This document shows positions 53,405 to 62,579 of a stretch of 64,000 bases of DNA, in pieces. A program made the translations under genes and the position numbers. The notes beneath the pieces are model-generated. The model was not told the DNA's origin and searched no databases. It saw only the letters and a list, made by a program, of their open reading frames with translations. Position 1 is the stretch's first letter, and each line of letters starts with the position of its first letter. The DNA comes from Streptomyces sp. NBC_01314 (lineage in GTDB: Bacteria; Actinomycetota; Actinomycetes; Streptomycetales; Streptomycetaceae): the NCBI RefSeq assembly GCF_041435215.1, contig NZ_CP108394.1:8432001-8496000 (forward strand), in the 5' to 3' direction.

Positions 53405-54034
53405 ATGTTGAAAGTGGGTCTCACCGGCGGTATCGGCGCCGGCAAGAGCGAGGTGTCGCGGCTGCTCGTGGAGCGCGGCGCCGTGCTGATCGACGCGGAC
53501 CGCATCGCGCGCGAGGTCGTCGCACCGGGTACCCCCGGGCTCGCGGCGGTCGTGCAGACCTTCGGCGAGACCGTGCTCACGCCGGACGGCAGCCTGGACC
53601 GGCCCAGGCTGGGCTCCCTCGTCTTCGCGGACCCGGAGAAGCTGGCCGCGCTGAACGCGATCGTTCACCCCCTGGTGGGCGCCCGCTCCAGAGAGCTGGA
53701 GAGCTCCGCCGCCGAGGACTCCGTCGTCATCCACGACGTCCCCCTGCTCACCGAGAACGGCCTCGCCCCGCTGTACGACCTGGTGGTCGTCGTGGACGCG
53801 GCCCCCGAGACCCAGCTCGACCGTCTCGTACGCCTGCGCGGCATGACGGAAGAGGACGCACGCGCGCGCATGGCCGCCCAGGCGACCCGCGAGAAGCGTC
53901 TGGAGATCGCGGACATCGTCATCGACAACGACGTGCCCCTGGAAGACCTGCGGCGGCGGGTGCGGGACGTATGGGCGGATCTCACGCGTCGGGCGCACGC
54001 GGCCCGGGAGCGATCCGCACACTCACAGGAATAG
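53405..54034 (+). CDS. coaE: Dephospho-CoA kinase
   Basis: Last step of coenzyme A synthesis. The 209-residue protein has the P-loop [17 protein letters not shown] at the N-terminus, [28 protein letters not shown], and [25 protein letters not shown], then a C-terminal helical region with [11 protein letters not shown]. Length is typical. The ATG is 30 bases after a GTG that would add only spacer residues. Location shortly after rpsA is usual in Streptomyces. Confidence 0.95.
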   Translation: MLKVGLTGGIGAGKSEVSRLLVERGAVLIDADRIAREVVAPGTPGLAAVVQTFGETVLTPDGSLDRPRLGSLVFADPEKLAALNAIVHPLVGARSRELESSAAEDSVVIHDVPLLTENGLAPLYDLVVVVDAAPETQLDRLVRLRGMTEEDARARMAAQATREKRLEIADIVIDNDVPLEDLRRRVRDVWADLTRRAHAARERSAHSQE

Positions 54035-54083
54035 CGGGGCCGCAGGGGGCGTTGAACCCTCGCAGCGAGGGAAGGACTCAGCC

Positions 54084-54464
54084 GTGCCCGAGACCAGCGG
54101 TTCCACCGGACGTACCCCGGAGACGCACGTCATCGACTTCCGCGCTGCCGAGCAACTGCTTGCCGCACGTGATCCGCGGGGCGCGGTCAAGCTGCTCGAC
54201 CGGGTCATAGCCGAGCACCCCGAGAACACGGCGGCCCGGCTGCTGCGGGCCCGCGCCTTCTTCGCGGCGGCCCAACTGCGGCCCGCGGAGCTGGAGTTCA
54301 CCATCGTCCTGGAGCGCGAGCCGGACAACGCGTTCGCGCACTTCGCCCTCGCCCGCACCTATCAGCGCCAGGCCCGCGACGACCAGGCCAAACGCCACTT
54401 CCGGCTCGCCGCGGCCCTCGACCCGAACCCGCAGTACCTGGAAGCGGCCCGGTTCGACTCCTGA
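54084..54464 (+). CDS. Tetratricopeptide-repeat protein, small
   Basis: A 126-residue protein with three TPR units (about residues 20-53, 54-87, 88-121), e.g. DPRGAVKLLDRVIAEHPENTAARLLRARAFFAAAQ and AFAHFALARTYQRQARDDQAKRHFRLAAALDPNP. Such proteins act as docking scaffolds; partners unknown. GTG start with GGACT before it, 49 bp after coaE, probably the same transcript. Confidence 0.85.
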   Translation: MPETSGSTGRTPETHVIDFRAAEQLLAARDPRGAVKLLDRVIAEHPENTAARLLRARAFFAAAQLRPAELEFTIVLEREPDNAFAHFALARTYQRQARDDQAKRHFRLAAALDPNPQYLEAARFDS

Positions 54465-54485
54465 CGGCCGCGCGTACTCTCGCCC

Positions 54486-54752
54486 CTACGGGTGGCCCTG
54501 CCTCGGTGGTTGGTACGGCGGGATGTCGCGGCCCGGCTGGTAGTGCGGGCCCTGACGGATATGGCGCAGGACCACGGCCAGATCGACGGTGACGATCAGC
54601 CACAGCACCCCACAGGCGGCGGCCCAGCCGGGGCGGCCGACCAGAGCGAAGGCAGTCGTTCCGGCGATCGCCCAGATCAGGCCCCATACGCTCAGCCAGA
54701 GCCGCATCCGCAGGGGACTGCGTGCTGTCGTCGGTTCACTGCCGGTACGCAT
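54486..54752 (-). CDS. DUF6343 family small membrane protein
   Basis: An 88-residue protein with two membrane helices (LWLSVWGLIWAIAGTTAFALV and AAACGVLWLIVTVDLAVVL) and a Pro/Gln-rich C-terminus (HYQPGRDIPPYQPP). This layout fits the Streptomyces family DUF6343. It is convergent with the TPR gene and divergent from the acyltransferase-like gene. Function unknown. Confidence 0.75.
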   Translation of the reverse strand: MRTGSEPTTARSPLRMRLWLSVWGLIWAIAGTTAFALVGRPGWAAACGVLWLIVTVDLAVVLRHIRQGPHYQPGRDIPPYQPPRQGHP

Positions 54753-54845
54753 CGGATCGCCGCTCCTCCTCGTCCTACTCGGAAACGTACTCCTCGCCTC
54801 GTACGTTCTCCAGACGACCGATGCGGTGTGACGGGGGAGGCGAAG

Positions 54846-55835
54846 GTGTTGCTGGACGCGGTGCGGGCGGACGTGAGGCTCGCCGACTGGCTGAAGGGCC
54901 TGGAGGAGAGCGAGAGCGCCCCGGGAGTGCGGGAGCGGCTGCCGGAGGCCGACGAGCTGCCGGATGTACTGGTCGACCTCGCCGTGCCGTACGAGGACAT
55001 CAACGAGCTGGTCGCGCTGCGCCGCACGCTGGCGGCCGACGAGGGTGCGACCTGGCTGCTCGGGCGGTGCGTCGACGGTCTCGTGCGGGACATGGGGAAG
55101 ATCGGCAAGGGGCTGAGACTCCTGCCGCTGCCCCTGGAGTCGGGCCCGCTCGGCCGCTACTTCCATGTGTACGTCTTCGTGGCGACCCTGCCGTACGTGC
55201 GCGCGTACCACCGCGAGCGCGGGATCCCCGACGACATCTCCCGGCGCACCCTCGCGGACCTCGGCCGCGGCCTGGTGCTGCACCGCCGGCGGTACGGCGT
55301 GGGCGGGCTCGTCGCGCCGGGCTGGTACTCGCTGCATTTCCACGGGGAGCTGTTCCAGCTCGGTCGGCTGCAGTACCAGCGGTCACGGGTGAGCGGCCGG
55401 GAAGGTGTCGCGCTGGCGGCTGCGGGCCTGGCGCTGCAGCCAGGAGAACCCTGCCTCGACCTGCACATACCCGACTACGCGGGACCCCTGACACCGGAAG
55501 CCTGCGACCGGTCGCTGACATCGGCCCGTGACTTCTTCGCGCGGCACTTCCCGCACGAGCGCTACACGGCGGGCTGCTGCCACTCCTGGCTCCTCGACCC
55601 ACAGCTGAAGCGGTACCTGCCGGCGGACGCCAACATCATCCGTTTCCAGGAGCGGTTCCGGGTCGCCTGCGGCAACAGCGAACCCGAGGACGACCTGCCG
55701 ATCCGCTTCGTGTTCGGGGACCCGGACCTACCGGTGGAGACACTGCCACGCCGGACGAGCCTCGAACGGGCCGTGGCCGATCATCTGCGGGCGGGAGGGC
55801 ACTGGTACAGCGGGCATGGCTGGTTCGCCTGGTGA
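54846..55835 (+). CDS. Acyltransferase domain-containing protein (NAT_N/NAT_C type)
   Basis: A 329-residue protein I assign to the actinobacterial family with an N-terminal NAT_N and a C-terminal GNAT-like domain. Features: DLAVPYEDINELVALRRTLAADEGATWLLGRC, GRYFHVYVFVATLPYVRAYH, WYSLHFHGELFQLGRLQYQR, and HIPDYAGPLTPEACDRSL followed by CCHSWLLDPQLKRYLP. Start GTG 54846 is five bases after GGGGGAGG; a GTG six codons earlier is possible. Substrate unknown. Confidence 0.75.
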   Translation: MLLDAVRADVRLADWLKGLEESESAPGVRERLPEADELPDVLVDLAVPYEDINELVALRRTLAADEGATWLLGRCVDGLVRDMGKIGKGLRLLPLPLESGPLGRYFHVYVFVATLPYVRAYHRERGIPDDISRRTLADLGRGLVLHRRRYGVGGLVAPGWYSLHFHGELFQLGRLQYQRSRVSGREGVALAAAGLALQPGEPCLDLHIPDYAGPLTPEACDRSLTSARDFFARHFPHERYTAGCCHSWLLDPQLKRYLPADANIIRFQERFRVACGNSEPEDDLPIRFVFGDPDLPVETLPRRTSLERAVADHLRAGGHWYSGHGWFAW

Positions 55836-55931
55836 GGCGCGATCTGCACGACCGACTCGGGGCACCCATGTTCACCCCATCGGGTGACCTGTGACAGGAA
55901 CGGTCCGCGTCCGCCCGGCCGTTGGACGGAT

Positions 55932-56624
55932 ATGAGCATTCAGATGCGTGAGGGATACGAGGGAACCGGACCCGGCGCGATCACCCCGGACGGCTGCGCG
56001 GTCGAGCTGTACTCGCGGCTGCCGGTGGGCGACGAGCCGGAGGTCATCGCGGGCGTCGCACCCGCGGGCGCGCGCATTCTCGAACTGGGCAGCGGCGTGG
56101 GCCGTATGACGCATCCCCTGATCGAGCGGGGGTTCACCGTCACGGCTGTCGACGAGTCGGCGGAGATGCTTGAGCGGGTGCGCGGGGCCCGCACGATATG
56201 CGGTCCGATCGAAGGCCTCGACCTGGGCGAGAAGTTCGACGTGGTGCTGCTCGCGTCGTTCCTCGTCCACACCGGGGACCCCGAGGTGCGGCGCGGGATG
56301 CTCGCGACCTGTCTGCGGCATGTCGGGGACGAGGGCTTCGTGCTGATCCAGCGCGAGGGGGAGGACTACCACACGAACGTGCCCCGGGAACGGGTCGACC
56401 CCCGAGGGTTCACCGTCCGCATAGCCTCGGTCGAACCCGTCGGGGACGGGGTCGACTCGGTGTTCGCGGAGTACTTCTTCCCAGATGGCGAGTGGACCCA
56501 GACGTTCAGGGCACGACCACTGACCAAGGAGCAGTTCGAGGAGGCTCTGGGGGAGGCGGGGCTCAAGGTCGAGCGGTATCTGACGGAGGACCGGGTGTGG
56601 GTGAAGGTGGTGCCGGTGGAGTGA
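55932..56624 (+). CDS. Class I SAM-dependent methyltransferase
   Basis: A 230-residue methyltransferase: SAM site RILELGSGVGRMTHPLI near residue 49, acidic VTAVDESAEML, and FDVVLLASFLVH. The tail has a beta hairpin with FFPDGEWTQTFRARPLTKEQFEE. No neighbour suggests the substrate. ATG at 55932. Confidence 0.85.
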   Translation: MSIQMREGYEGTGPGAITPDGCAVELYSRLPVGDEPEVIAGVAPAGARILELGSGVGRMTHPLIERGFTVTAVDESAEMLERVRGARTICGPIEGLDLGEKFDVVLLASFLVHTGDPEVRRGMLATCLRHVGDEGFVLIQREGEDYHTNVPRERVDPRGFTVRIASVEPVGDGVDSVFAEYFFPDGEWTQTFRARPLTKEQFEEALGEAGLKVERYLTEDRVWVKVVPVE

Positions 56625-56642
56625 GGGCTGCCGAAGGGGCGG

Positions 56643-56715
56643 GCGGCTGACGGTGGGCTGAAGGGCTGAGTGCCTGACGGTGGGTTGGCCGCTGACGGTG
56701 GGCCGAGGGGCTGAG
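56643..56715. repeat. Three direct copies of CTGACGGTGGG
   Basis: The 11-base unit occurs at about 56646, 56672 and 56691 with GGCTGAxGG sequences between. It lies in the gap before the DoxX-type gene; no function evident. Confidence 0.5.
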
Positions 56716-56837
56716 GAGGGGGGAGGGGGCGCCGGAGATCGTGGCGCGAATGTCCGCCGGGCGGCGATGAGTTCGGGGGAGCGGCTCGGTCTACTTCTGT
56801 GACAGCTCTTACGGAACCGCGTCACACAGGAGATCCC

Positions 56838-57332
56838 ATGTCCGAGACCACCGATCCCGCCACCCACGTCGCGTCCGACTCCTCCTTGGCCGCCGCCGCC
56901 GCCTCCTCCTCCGCCGCCGGCACGAAGGGCACCGCACGCAGCAAGGGCGCACGGATCTCGCTGCGCGCGCTGCAGATCGTGCTCGCGCTGTTCTACGCGT
57001 TCGCGAGCGCGCTGCCCAAGCTGATCGCGCACTCGTCGGCCGTCGAGTCCTTCGAGACGCTCGGCTGGGGCAGCGCGGGGATGTACACCATCGGCGTGCT
57101 CGAACTGGCGGGTGCCATCGGGCTGTTGATCCCCGCGTTGGCTTCGGTCGCGGCGGCGTCGCTGAGCGCGCTGATGGTGGGGGCGTTCATCACGCAGATC
57201 ACCGCCTTCGACGGGGAGTACGCGGCGACACCGCTGATTCTGATCGTTCCGCTCGCCCTGATCGCCTGGGCCCGGCGCCAGGACGTGGCCGGGCCGGCGC
57301 AGTGGGTGCGACGAGTGCGACGGGAGGCGTGA
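56838..57332 (+). CDS. DoxX-like membrane protein
   Basis: A 164-residue membrane protein with a 35-residue Ala/Ser-rich N-terminus and four helices. RALQIVLALFYAFASALPKLIAHSSAVESFETLGWG and GVLELAGAIGLLIPAL match the DoxX family. AGGAG stands seven bases before the ATG. The family is linked to redox and detoxification complexes in some bacteria, but nothing here supports a specific role. Confidence 0.82.
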   Translation: MSETTDPATHVASDSSLAAAAASSSAAGTKGTARSKGARISLRALQIVLALFYAFASALPKLIAHSSAVESFETLGWGSAGMYTIGVLELAGAIGLLIPALASVAAASLSALMVGAFITQITAFDGEYAATPLILIVPLALIAWARRQDVAGPAQWVRRVRREA

Positions 57333-57347
57333 CCGCAGCGGTCAGGC

Positions 57348-57426
57348 CCACCCGGCGGCGGGCATCACCGAGAGGCTCTCCGGCGACCACCCGGGAGGCC
57401 TCTCGGCGGTGCCCGCCGCCGGGTGG
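57348..57426. terminator. Large bidirectional hairpin after the DoxX gene
   Basis: CCACCCGGCGGCGGGCA (57348-57364) pairs exactly with 57410-57426; inside, GAGAGG and CCTCTC extend the fold. It lies between the convergent DoxX and S4 genes. Confidence 0.85.
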
Positions 57427-57522
57427 TGTGGCGGGGAGGGGCGCTGACGTGGGGCGTCTGGGATGTCGGCGTGGGGCGCCCTCACCGGTGCTCGCGGGGC
57501 GCCTGCGGCTGCCTGCGGCGAC

Positions 57523-58038
57523 CTACGTGGAGCGGCGATGGCGCTCGGCGTTCGCGGCCTCGGGCAGGCCCTGAAGGCGCTCCAGGTCGCGGCGGTCGCG
57601 TTTGGTGGGGCGGCCGGTGCCTCGGTCGCGGATGCCTGCGGGGGCGGTGGCCTCGCGGGGCGGGGGCGGCGGGGAGTTGTCGACGTAGCACTCGGCGGCG
57701 ACGGGCGCGCCGACCCGCTTGCGGATCAGACGCCTGACGACGACGATCCGCTCGTGGCCCCCGGCCTGGCGCAGCCGCACCTCGTCGCCGACGCGCAGCG
57801 CGTGGGCGGGCTTGACGCGTTCGCCGTTGACGCGGACGTGGCCGCCCCGGCAGGCGGTGGCGCCCATCGAGCGGGTCTTGACCAGGCGGACGGACCAGAT
57901 CCAGCTGTCGACGCGCACGGTCTCGCCGTTCGCCGGGCGGGCGGCCTCGGCGGCCGCGGACACCGCCGCCGACCCGTCGGTACCCCGGTCGGTGGTGGCC
58001 GGACCGCTCGTCCGCTCCTGCGTACCTTCAGAAGCCAT
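57523..58038 (-). CDS. S4-domain RNA-binding protein, Hsp15-like
   Basis: A 171-residue protein with one S4 domain (about residues 42-105): VRVDSWIWSVRLVKTRSMGATACRGGHVRVNGERVKPAHALRVGDEVRL. This is the heat-shock protein 15 layout, which in E. coli rescues stalled 50S subunits carrying nascent chains. The N-terminus (40 residues) is Ala/Thr-rich and the C-terminus basic. Divergent from the uracil-DNA glycosylase gene. Confidence 0.88.
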   Translation of the reverse strand: MASEGTQERTSGPATTDRGTDGSAAVSAAAEAARPANGETVRVDSWIWSVRLVKTRSMGATACRGGHVRVNGERVKPAHALRVGDEVRLRQAGGHERIVVVRRLIRKRVGAPVAAECYVDNSPPPPPREATAPAGIRDRGTGRPTKRDRRDLERLQGLPEAANAERHRRST

Positions 58039-58102
58039 GCCTCGACCTTAGCTCCCCGGTCGGCCGCGCAGGGGAGGAGATCACCGGACGTACCGTGGAG
58101 AG

Positions 58103-58867
58103 ATGGGCGGCGGCAGTGGTGGTGACGGATACAGCGCCGGCGACGGCGGAGGTGGCGACGGTCGGGGTGGGGGCACCGGGCTGGCCGCGCTCGACGCGCG
58201 GATCAGCGGGTGCCGGGCATGTTCCCGGCTGGTCGAGTGGCGGGAAGAGGTGGCGCGTACCAAGCGGGCCGCGTTCGCCGACCAGGACTACTGGGGGCGG
58301 CCGGTGCCGGGCTTCGGGCCGCCCGACGCCGCGCTGCTGATCGTCGGGCTCGCGCCCGCCGCGCACGGGGCGAACCGGACGGGGCGGATGTTCACCGGCG
58401 ACCGCTCGGGAGACGTGCTGTACGCGGCCCTGCACGATGTGGGCCTGGCCTCGCGCGGCACGGCGGTCGGCGTGGACGACGGCCTGGAGCTGTACGGCGT
58501 ACGGATCACCTCACCCGTGCACTGCGCGCCGCCCGCCAACAAGCCGACGCCCCAGGAGCGGAACACGTGCCGGCCGTGGCTGGTCGGGGAGTTGGAGCTA
58601 CTGCGGCCGACACTGCGGGCCGTGGTGGTGCTCGGGGCCTTCGGCTGGCAGGCCGCGCTGCCCGCGCTCGCCGACGCCGGCTGGGACGTGCCCCGGCCGC
58701 GACCCCTCTTCGGCCACGGCACCCAGGTACCGCTCGACGGGCTGGACCTCTTCGGCTGCTTCCATGTGAGTCAGCGCAACACCTTCACCGGCCGGCTGAC
58801 CCCTGCCATGCTGCGCGAGGTCCTGCGTACGGCGGCGAAGTCCGCGGGGCTGAGCGTCACTTCGTAG
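58103..58867 (+). CDS. Uracil-DNA glycosylase, family 5 (UdgB)
   Basis: A 254-residue DNA repair glycosylase. After a Gly/Asp-rich leader, [14 protein letters not shown] carries the first iron-sulfur Cys, the active-site motif is [36 protein letters not shown] gives further Cys ligands, and [13 protein letters not shown] is the family 5 DNA-contact motif. Such enzymes remove uracil and deaminated bases; GC-rich genomes usually keep one. Confidence 0.92.
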   Translation: MGGGSGGDGYSAGDGGGGDGRGGGTGLAALDARISGCRACSRLVEWREEVARTKRAAFADQDYWGRPVPGFGPPDAALLIVGLAPAAHGANRTGRMFTGDRSGDVLYAALHDVGLASRGTAVGVDDGLELYGVRITSPVHCAPPANKPTPQERNTCRPWLVGELELLRPTLRAVVVLGAFGWQAALPALADAGWDVPRPRPLFGHGTQVPLDGLDLFGCFHVSQRNTFTGRLTPAMLREVLRTAAKSAGLSVTS

Positions 58868-58951
58868 TCGAGGCTGCCTGGGCGGTCCGGGTGTTCGGGC
58901 CCGGCGGAAAACCGGCTACCGCCGCCGTCGTACGCCGGTTAGGGTCGCGCA

Positions 58952-59911
58952 ATGCCCATTTACCCGGAGATCGAACCGTACGACCACGGCATGCTCGACG
59001 TCGGGGACGGCAACCGCGTGTACTGGGAGGTCTGCGGGAATCCGCGGGGCAAGCCCGCGGTCGTGCTGCACGGCGGGCCGGGGTCCCGGGCCAACGCCTG
59101 GTTCCCGCGGCTCTTCGACCCCGACGCGTACCGGATCGTGCTGCTCGACCAGCGCGGCTGCGGCCGTTCGACGCCACTGGCGAGCGTGTACGGGACCGAC
59201 ATGAGCGTCAACACGACGGATCGTCTGATCGCCGACCTGGAGCTGCTGCGGCGGCATCTCGGGATCGGGCGGTGGCTGGTATGGGGCGTGTCGTGGGGGT
59301 CGGCCCTCGGTCTGAGATACGCGCAGACGCATCCGCAGGCCGTGACGGAGCTGGTCCTCACGGGGGTCGCCACGGCCTCCGACGCCGAAGTCGCCCTGCT
59401 GACCAGGGGGCTCGGACAGTTCTTCCCGGAGGCCTTCGAACGGTTCCTGGGAGAGCTGCCCGAGGACGAGCGGGACGGGAACCTGCCGGCGGCGTACAAC
59501 CGGCTGCTCGAGTCGTCCGACGAGGCGGTGCGGGCGCGGGCGGCGCGGGCCTGGACCGACTGGGAGACGGCCATCGCCGCGCTGCCGCCCCGCTCCGTGC
59601 CACGCTACGAGGACCCGGTGTTCCGGTACGCCTTCGCCCGCACCGTCACCCACTACTGGGGCAACGGCCACTTCCTCGACGGGGGCGGCGACGGCGTGGT
59701 GCTGCGTGACGCGCACCGGCTCAAGGACATCCCGGGCACCCTCGTCCAGGGCAGCCTCGACCCCGGCAACCTCCTCGGTATCGTCTGGCGCCTGCACCAC
59801 GCCTGGCCCGGCAGCGAGCTGATCCTCATCGACGACGTGGGACACGACGCGGGCGCGCCGGACATGGCGACGGCGCTGGTGGCGGCGACGGACAAGTACG
59901 CCAAGGGTTGA
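58952..59911 (+). CDS. pip: Proline iminopeptidase
   Basis: A 319-residue alpha/beta hydrolase of peptidase family S33 that removes N-terminal proline. HGGPGSRANAWFPRLFDPDAYRIVLLDQRGCGRSTP gives the oxyanion region, WGVSWGSALGL holds the nucleophile Ser, and DDVGHDA the catalytic His; the Asp is near VQGSLDPGN. Length is standard. Cytoplasmic, no signal peptide. Confidence 0.94.
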   Translation: MPIYPEIEPYDHGMLDVGDGNRVYWEVCGNPRGKPAVVLHGGPGSRANAWFPRLFDPDAYRIVLLDQRGCGRSTPLASVYGTDMSVNTTDRLIADLELLRRHLGIGRWLVWGVSWGSALGLRYAQTHPQAVTELVLTGVATASDAEVALLTRGLGQFFPEAFERFLGELPEDERDGNLPAAYNRLLESSDEAVRARAARAWTDWETAIAALPPRSVPRYEDPVFRYAFARTVTHYWGNGHFLDGGGDGVVLRDAHRLKDIPGTLVQGSLDPGNLLGIVWRLHHAWPGSELILIDDVGHDAGAPDMATALVAATDKYAKG

Positions 59912-59997
59912 GGGCCGCGAGGAGGCGGGACGCCGAGAGGGGCGTTGGGTGCGCGCTCGACTTCCTACGGCGGATACCGGGGAAGCCGCGCGGTGAC

Positions 59998-60081
59998 GGG
60001 AGACTCACGGCGTATCCCCGGAAGGCGGGAGACTCGCGCCGTATACCTGCGAATACTGCCTGAATACCTGCGAATACTGCC
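59998..60081. repeat. Two families of short direct repeats between pip and the GntR gene
   Basis: ATACCTGCGAATACTGCC occurs twice (60043-60060 and 60064-60081). Just before, CGGGAGACTCxCGxCGTAT also occurs twice (about 59998 and 60028). The gap between these convergent genes consists mostly of such repeats. Confidence 0.6.
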
Positions 60082-60090
60082 GGACCGGGA

Positions 60091-60903
60091 CTACGGCCCG
60101 CCATCCGCGTTTTCTTCGCCGTCCCTGCCGTCCCTGCCGTCCCTGCCGTCCCTGCCGTCCCTGCCGCCTGTGCCGCCTGTGCCGCCTGGGCTGTCCTTGA
60201 TCTCTCCGCCGTCCGTGTGGCTGTCGCCCTCGGCGCCGTGTTCGCCGAACAGATGCCGCACTGTCGACCGGTAGTTGGTCCGGACGTGGGTGAGGGCGTG
60301 GTGGCGGGCGCGGTCGGGGTCGCCGGAGGCGATGGCGTCGTACAGCTCGCGGTGCTCGGTGAGGAGTTGGGGCCACTCGGTGTTCTGGCGGGTCAGCCAG
60401 CGCAGGCGGCCGTCGACCGGCTCCATGACGGAGATGAGCAGGCTGTTGCCGGCCATGGCGAGGACGCGGTCGTGGAACCGGGTGTTGATGTCAGTGATCG
60501 TCTCGGCGTCCCCGGCACGGGTCGCCTCCGCCGCCCGGTCGAGCAGCGCCGACAGCTCCGCGAGGGACTCCGGGGTGGCGCGGGAGGCGGCGAGCCCGGC
60601 GGCGTACACCTCCAGTGCCTCGCGCAGCTCGAAGAGTTCCGCCACGTCCGCCGGGGTGAGGCGGCGGACGACGGTGCGGCGCGGGGTCTCGAAGTGGACG
60701 AAGCCCTCGGCGACCAGCGCGCGGATCGCCTCACGGACCGGCACCCGGGAGACCCCGAAGCGGTCGGCCAGCTCACGCTCCACCAGCCGGTCGCCCGGAC
60801 GCAGGCGCCCCGCGATGACGTCCTGCCGCAGGGTGCCCAGGACACGTTCGCGCACCGCGCCGAGGGGTTCGATCTTCGCTCCTTGCGGAGCCAGGGAGCT
60901 CAT
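60091..60903 (-). CDS. FadR-type (FCD) GntR family transcriptional regulator
   Basis: A 270-residue regulator: winged helix at about residues 15-80 (LRPGDRLVERELADRFGVSRVPVREAIRALVAEGFV) and an FCD ligand domain (ELFELREALEVYAAGLAA, DINTRFHDRVLAMAGN, HRELYDAIASGDPDRARHHALTHV). The last 35 residues are a Gly/Asp/Arg tail (GRDGRDGRDGRDG) encoded by 9-bp repeats at 60119-60170. It is divergent from the NCS1 transporter gene; a perfect palindrome between them is the likely operator. A purine or hydantoin-related ligand is inferred from the neighbours. Confidence 0.9.
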   Translation of the reverse strand: MSSLAPQGAKIEPLGAVRERVLGTLRQDVIAGRLRPGDRLVERELADRFGVSRVPVREAIRALVAEGFVHFETPRRTVVRRLTPADVAELFELREALEVYAAGLAASRATPESLAELSALLDRAAEATRAGDAETITDINTRFHDRVLAMAGNSLLISVMEPVDGRLRWLTRQNTEWPQLLTEHRELYDAIASGDPDRARHHALTHVRTNYRSTVRHLFGEHGAEGDSHTDGGEIKDSPGGTGGTGGRDGRDGRDGRDGRDGEENADGGP

Positions 60904-60994
60904 GAGGCAATCTTCGCCGACGCCGGGGGTCTTTTACGGGGCGTTAACAACAGCGACATCGGTCCGAACGGTTGACGGGAGGACTATGAGCGCA

Positions 60995-61010
60995 GTTTGG
61001 TATACCAAAC
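60995..61010. promoter_or_regulatory. Perfect 16-bp palindromic operator for the GntR regulator
   Basis: GTTTGGTATACCAAAC is a perfect inverted repeat with the TGGT-xx-ACCA core typical of FCD-type GntR operators. It lies between the divergent regulator (start 60903) and transporter (start 61099) genes, 88 bp before the transporter GTG. Confidence 0.85.
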
Positions 61011-61098
61011 AGCGCGTGGTGCTTTCCTGGTCCCCCACACCGGTCCCGCACCCGTCCCCGTCACCCACCCCTCGTCTCCTCTCGCTCCTGGAGGCCCC

Positions 61099-62577
61099 GT
61101 GTCCCTCGCCGACCGTGCCGAAGCCACCGGCACCACAGCGTTCGTCCCCGACCCCCGCCTCACCAACGAGGACCTCGCCCCCGCCGACAAGCGGGCCTGG
61201 AAGGTCTTCGACCTCTTCGCCCTGTGGATGTCCGACGTCCACAACCTCGGCAACTACACGTTCGCCGCGGGCCTGCTGGTCCTCGGCATGAACGTCTGGC
61301 AGGTGTTCACGTCGCTGCTCGTCGGCTTCGTGATCATCTACATCGGGATGAACTGGATGGGGAGGATCGGGCAGCGCCACGGCGTGCCCTTCCCCGTGAT
61401 CAGCCGCATCAGCTTCGGCGTCTGGGGTGCCAACATCCCGGCCCTCATCCGGGCCGTGATCGCCATCATGTGGTACGGCATCCAGACCTATCTCGCGTCC
61501 GTCGCGGTCAACATCATGCTGCTGGCCGCCTGGCCGGGCCTGGAGTCCTGGACCCACAACTCCTTCCTGGGTCTGCACCAGCTCGGCTGGTGCACCTTCG
61601 TCGCCCTGTGGCTCATCCAGGCGCTGATCATCAGCCAGGGCATGGAGTCGGTCCGCAAGTTCCAGGACTTCTGCGGCCCCGCGATCTGGCTCGTCATGAT
61701 CGCGCTGGCCGTCTGGATCCTCGCCAAGGCCGGCTGGACCATCTCCCTCACCTCGACCCCCAACCCGGTCTCCGTCGGCGAGCAGTGGCGGCAGTGGTTC
61801 GGCGCGATAGGGCTGGTCCTCGCCACCTACGGCACGCTGATGCTCAACTTCTGCGACTTCTCCCGCTTCGCGCCGGACTACCGGACGGTCAAGCGGGGCA
61901 ACTTCTGGGGTCTGCCGATCAACTCGACCGCCTTCGTGGTGGTGTCCGTCATCGTCACGGCGGGCTCGATCGAGGTCTTCGGCGAGGCGATCACCGATCC
62001 GGCGCACCTCGTCGCCGAGATCGGCAACACCTGGATCCTCGTCCTGGGCGCGCTGACCTTCGCCATCGCCACCATGGGCGTCAACATCGTCGCCAACTTC
62101 GTCTCACCGGCGTACGACCTCGCCAACGTCTGGCCGCAGAAGATCACCTTCAAGGTCGGCGGCATGATCAGCACGGTCGCGGCGCTGGTCGTGACCCCGT
62201 GGAACCTCTTCTCCAACCCCACCGTCGTCCAGTACTTCCTCGGCGGCCTGGGCGCTTTCCTCGGCCCGCTGTTCGGCGTGATCATGCTCGACTACTTCTG
62301 GGTCAAGCGCGGCCGTATCGACGTCGACGAACTCTTCAACGCCGCGCCCGGCTCCCGCTACTACTACCGCAAGGGCGTCAACCCCAAGGCGCTGTGGGCG
62401 TTCCTGCCCGCCGCGGCGGTCTCGGCGGTTCTCGCCCTGGTGACGACCTTCAGCGAGGTCGCCCCGTACTCCTGGTTCATCGGTACGGCGCTGGCCGCCG
62501 GGCTGTACGCCGTGCTGTGCCGGGACGAGCGGGCCGCCGGGCCGGCTCCCGCCGAGCCCGCAGCCGTGGAGGGCTGA
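61099..62577 (+). CDS. NCS1 family nucleobase/hydantoin/allantoin transporter
   Basis: A 492-residue permease with about twelve helices, sodium- or proton-coupled. RAWKVFDLFALWMSDVHNLGNYTFAAGLL is the NCS1 helix 1 substrate site, and FGVWGANIPALIRAVIAIMWYGIQTYLAS and LNFCDFSRFAPDYRTVKRGNFWGLPIN are family hallmarks. Start GTG 61099 is four bases after GGAGG. The racemase gene begins two bases after its stop, so uptake and racemisation of the same compound (hydantoin or allantoin) is likely. Confidence 0.92.
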   Translation: MSLADRAEATGTTAFVPDPRLTNEDLAPADKRAWKVFDLFALWMSDVHNLGNYTFAAGLLVLGMNVWQVFTSLLVGFVIIYIGMNWMGRIGQRHGVPFPVISRISFGVWGANIPALIRAVIAIMWYGIQTYLASVAVNIMLLAAWPGLESWTHNSFLGLHQLGWCTFVALWLIQALIISQGMESVRKFQDFCGPAIWLVMIALAVWILAKAGWTISLTSTPNPVSVGEQWRQWFGAIGLVLATYGTLMLNFCDFSRFAPDYRTVKRGNFWGLPINSTAFVVVSVIVTAGSIEVFGEAITDPAHLVAEIGNTWILVLGALTFAIATMGVNIVANFVSPAYDLANVWPQKITFKVGGMISTVAALVVTPWNLFSNPTVVQYFLGGLGAFLGPLFGVIMLDYFWVKRGRIDVDELFNAAPGSRYYYRKGVNPKALWAFLPAAAVSAVLALVTTFSEVAPYSWFIGTALAAGLYAVLCRDERAAGPAPAEPAAVEG

Positions 62578-62579
62578 GC

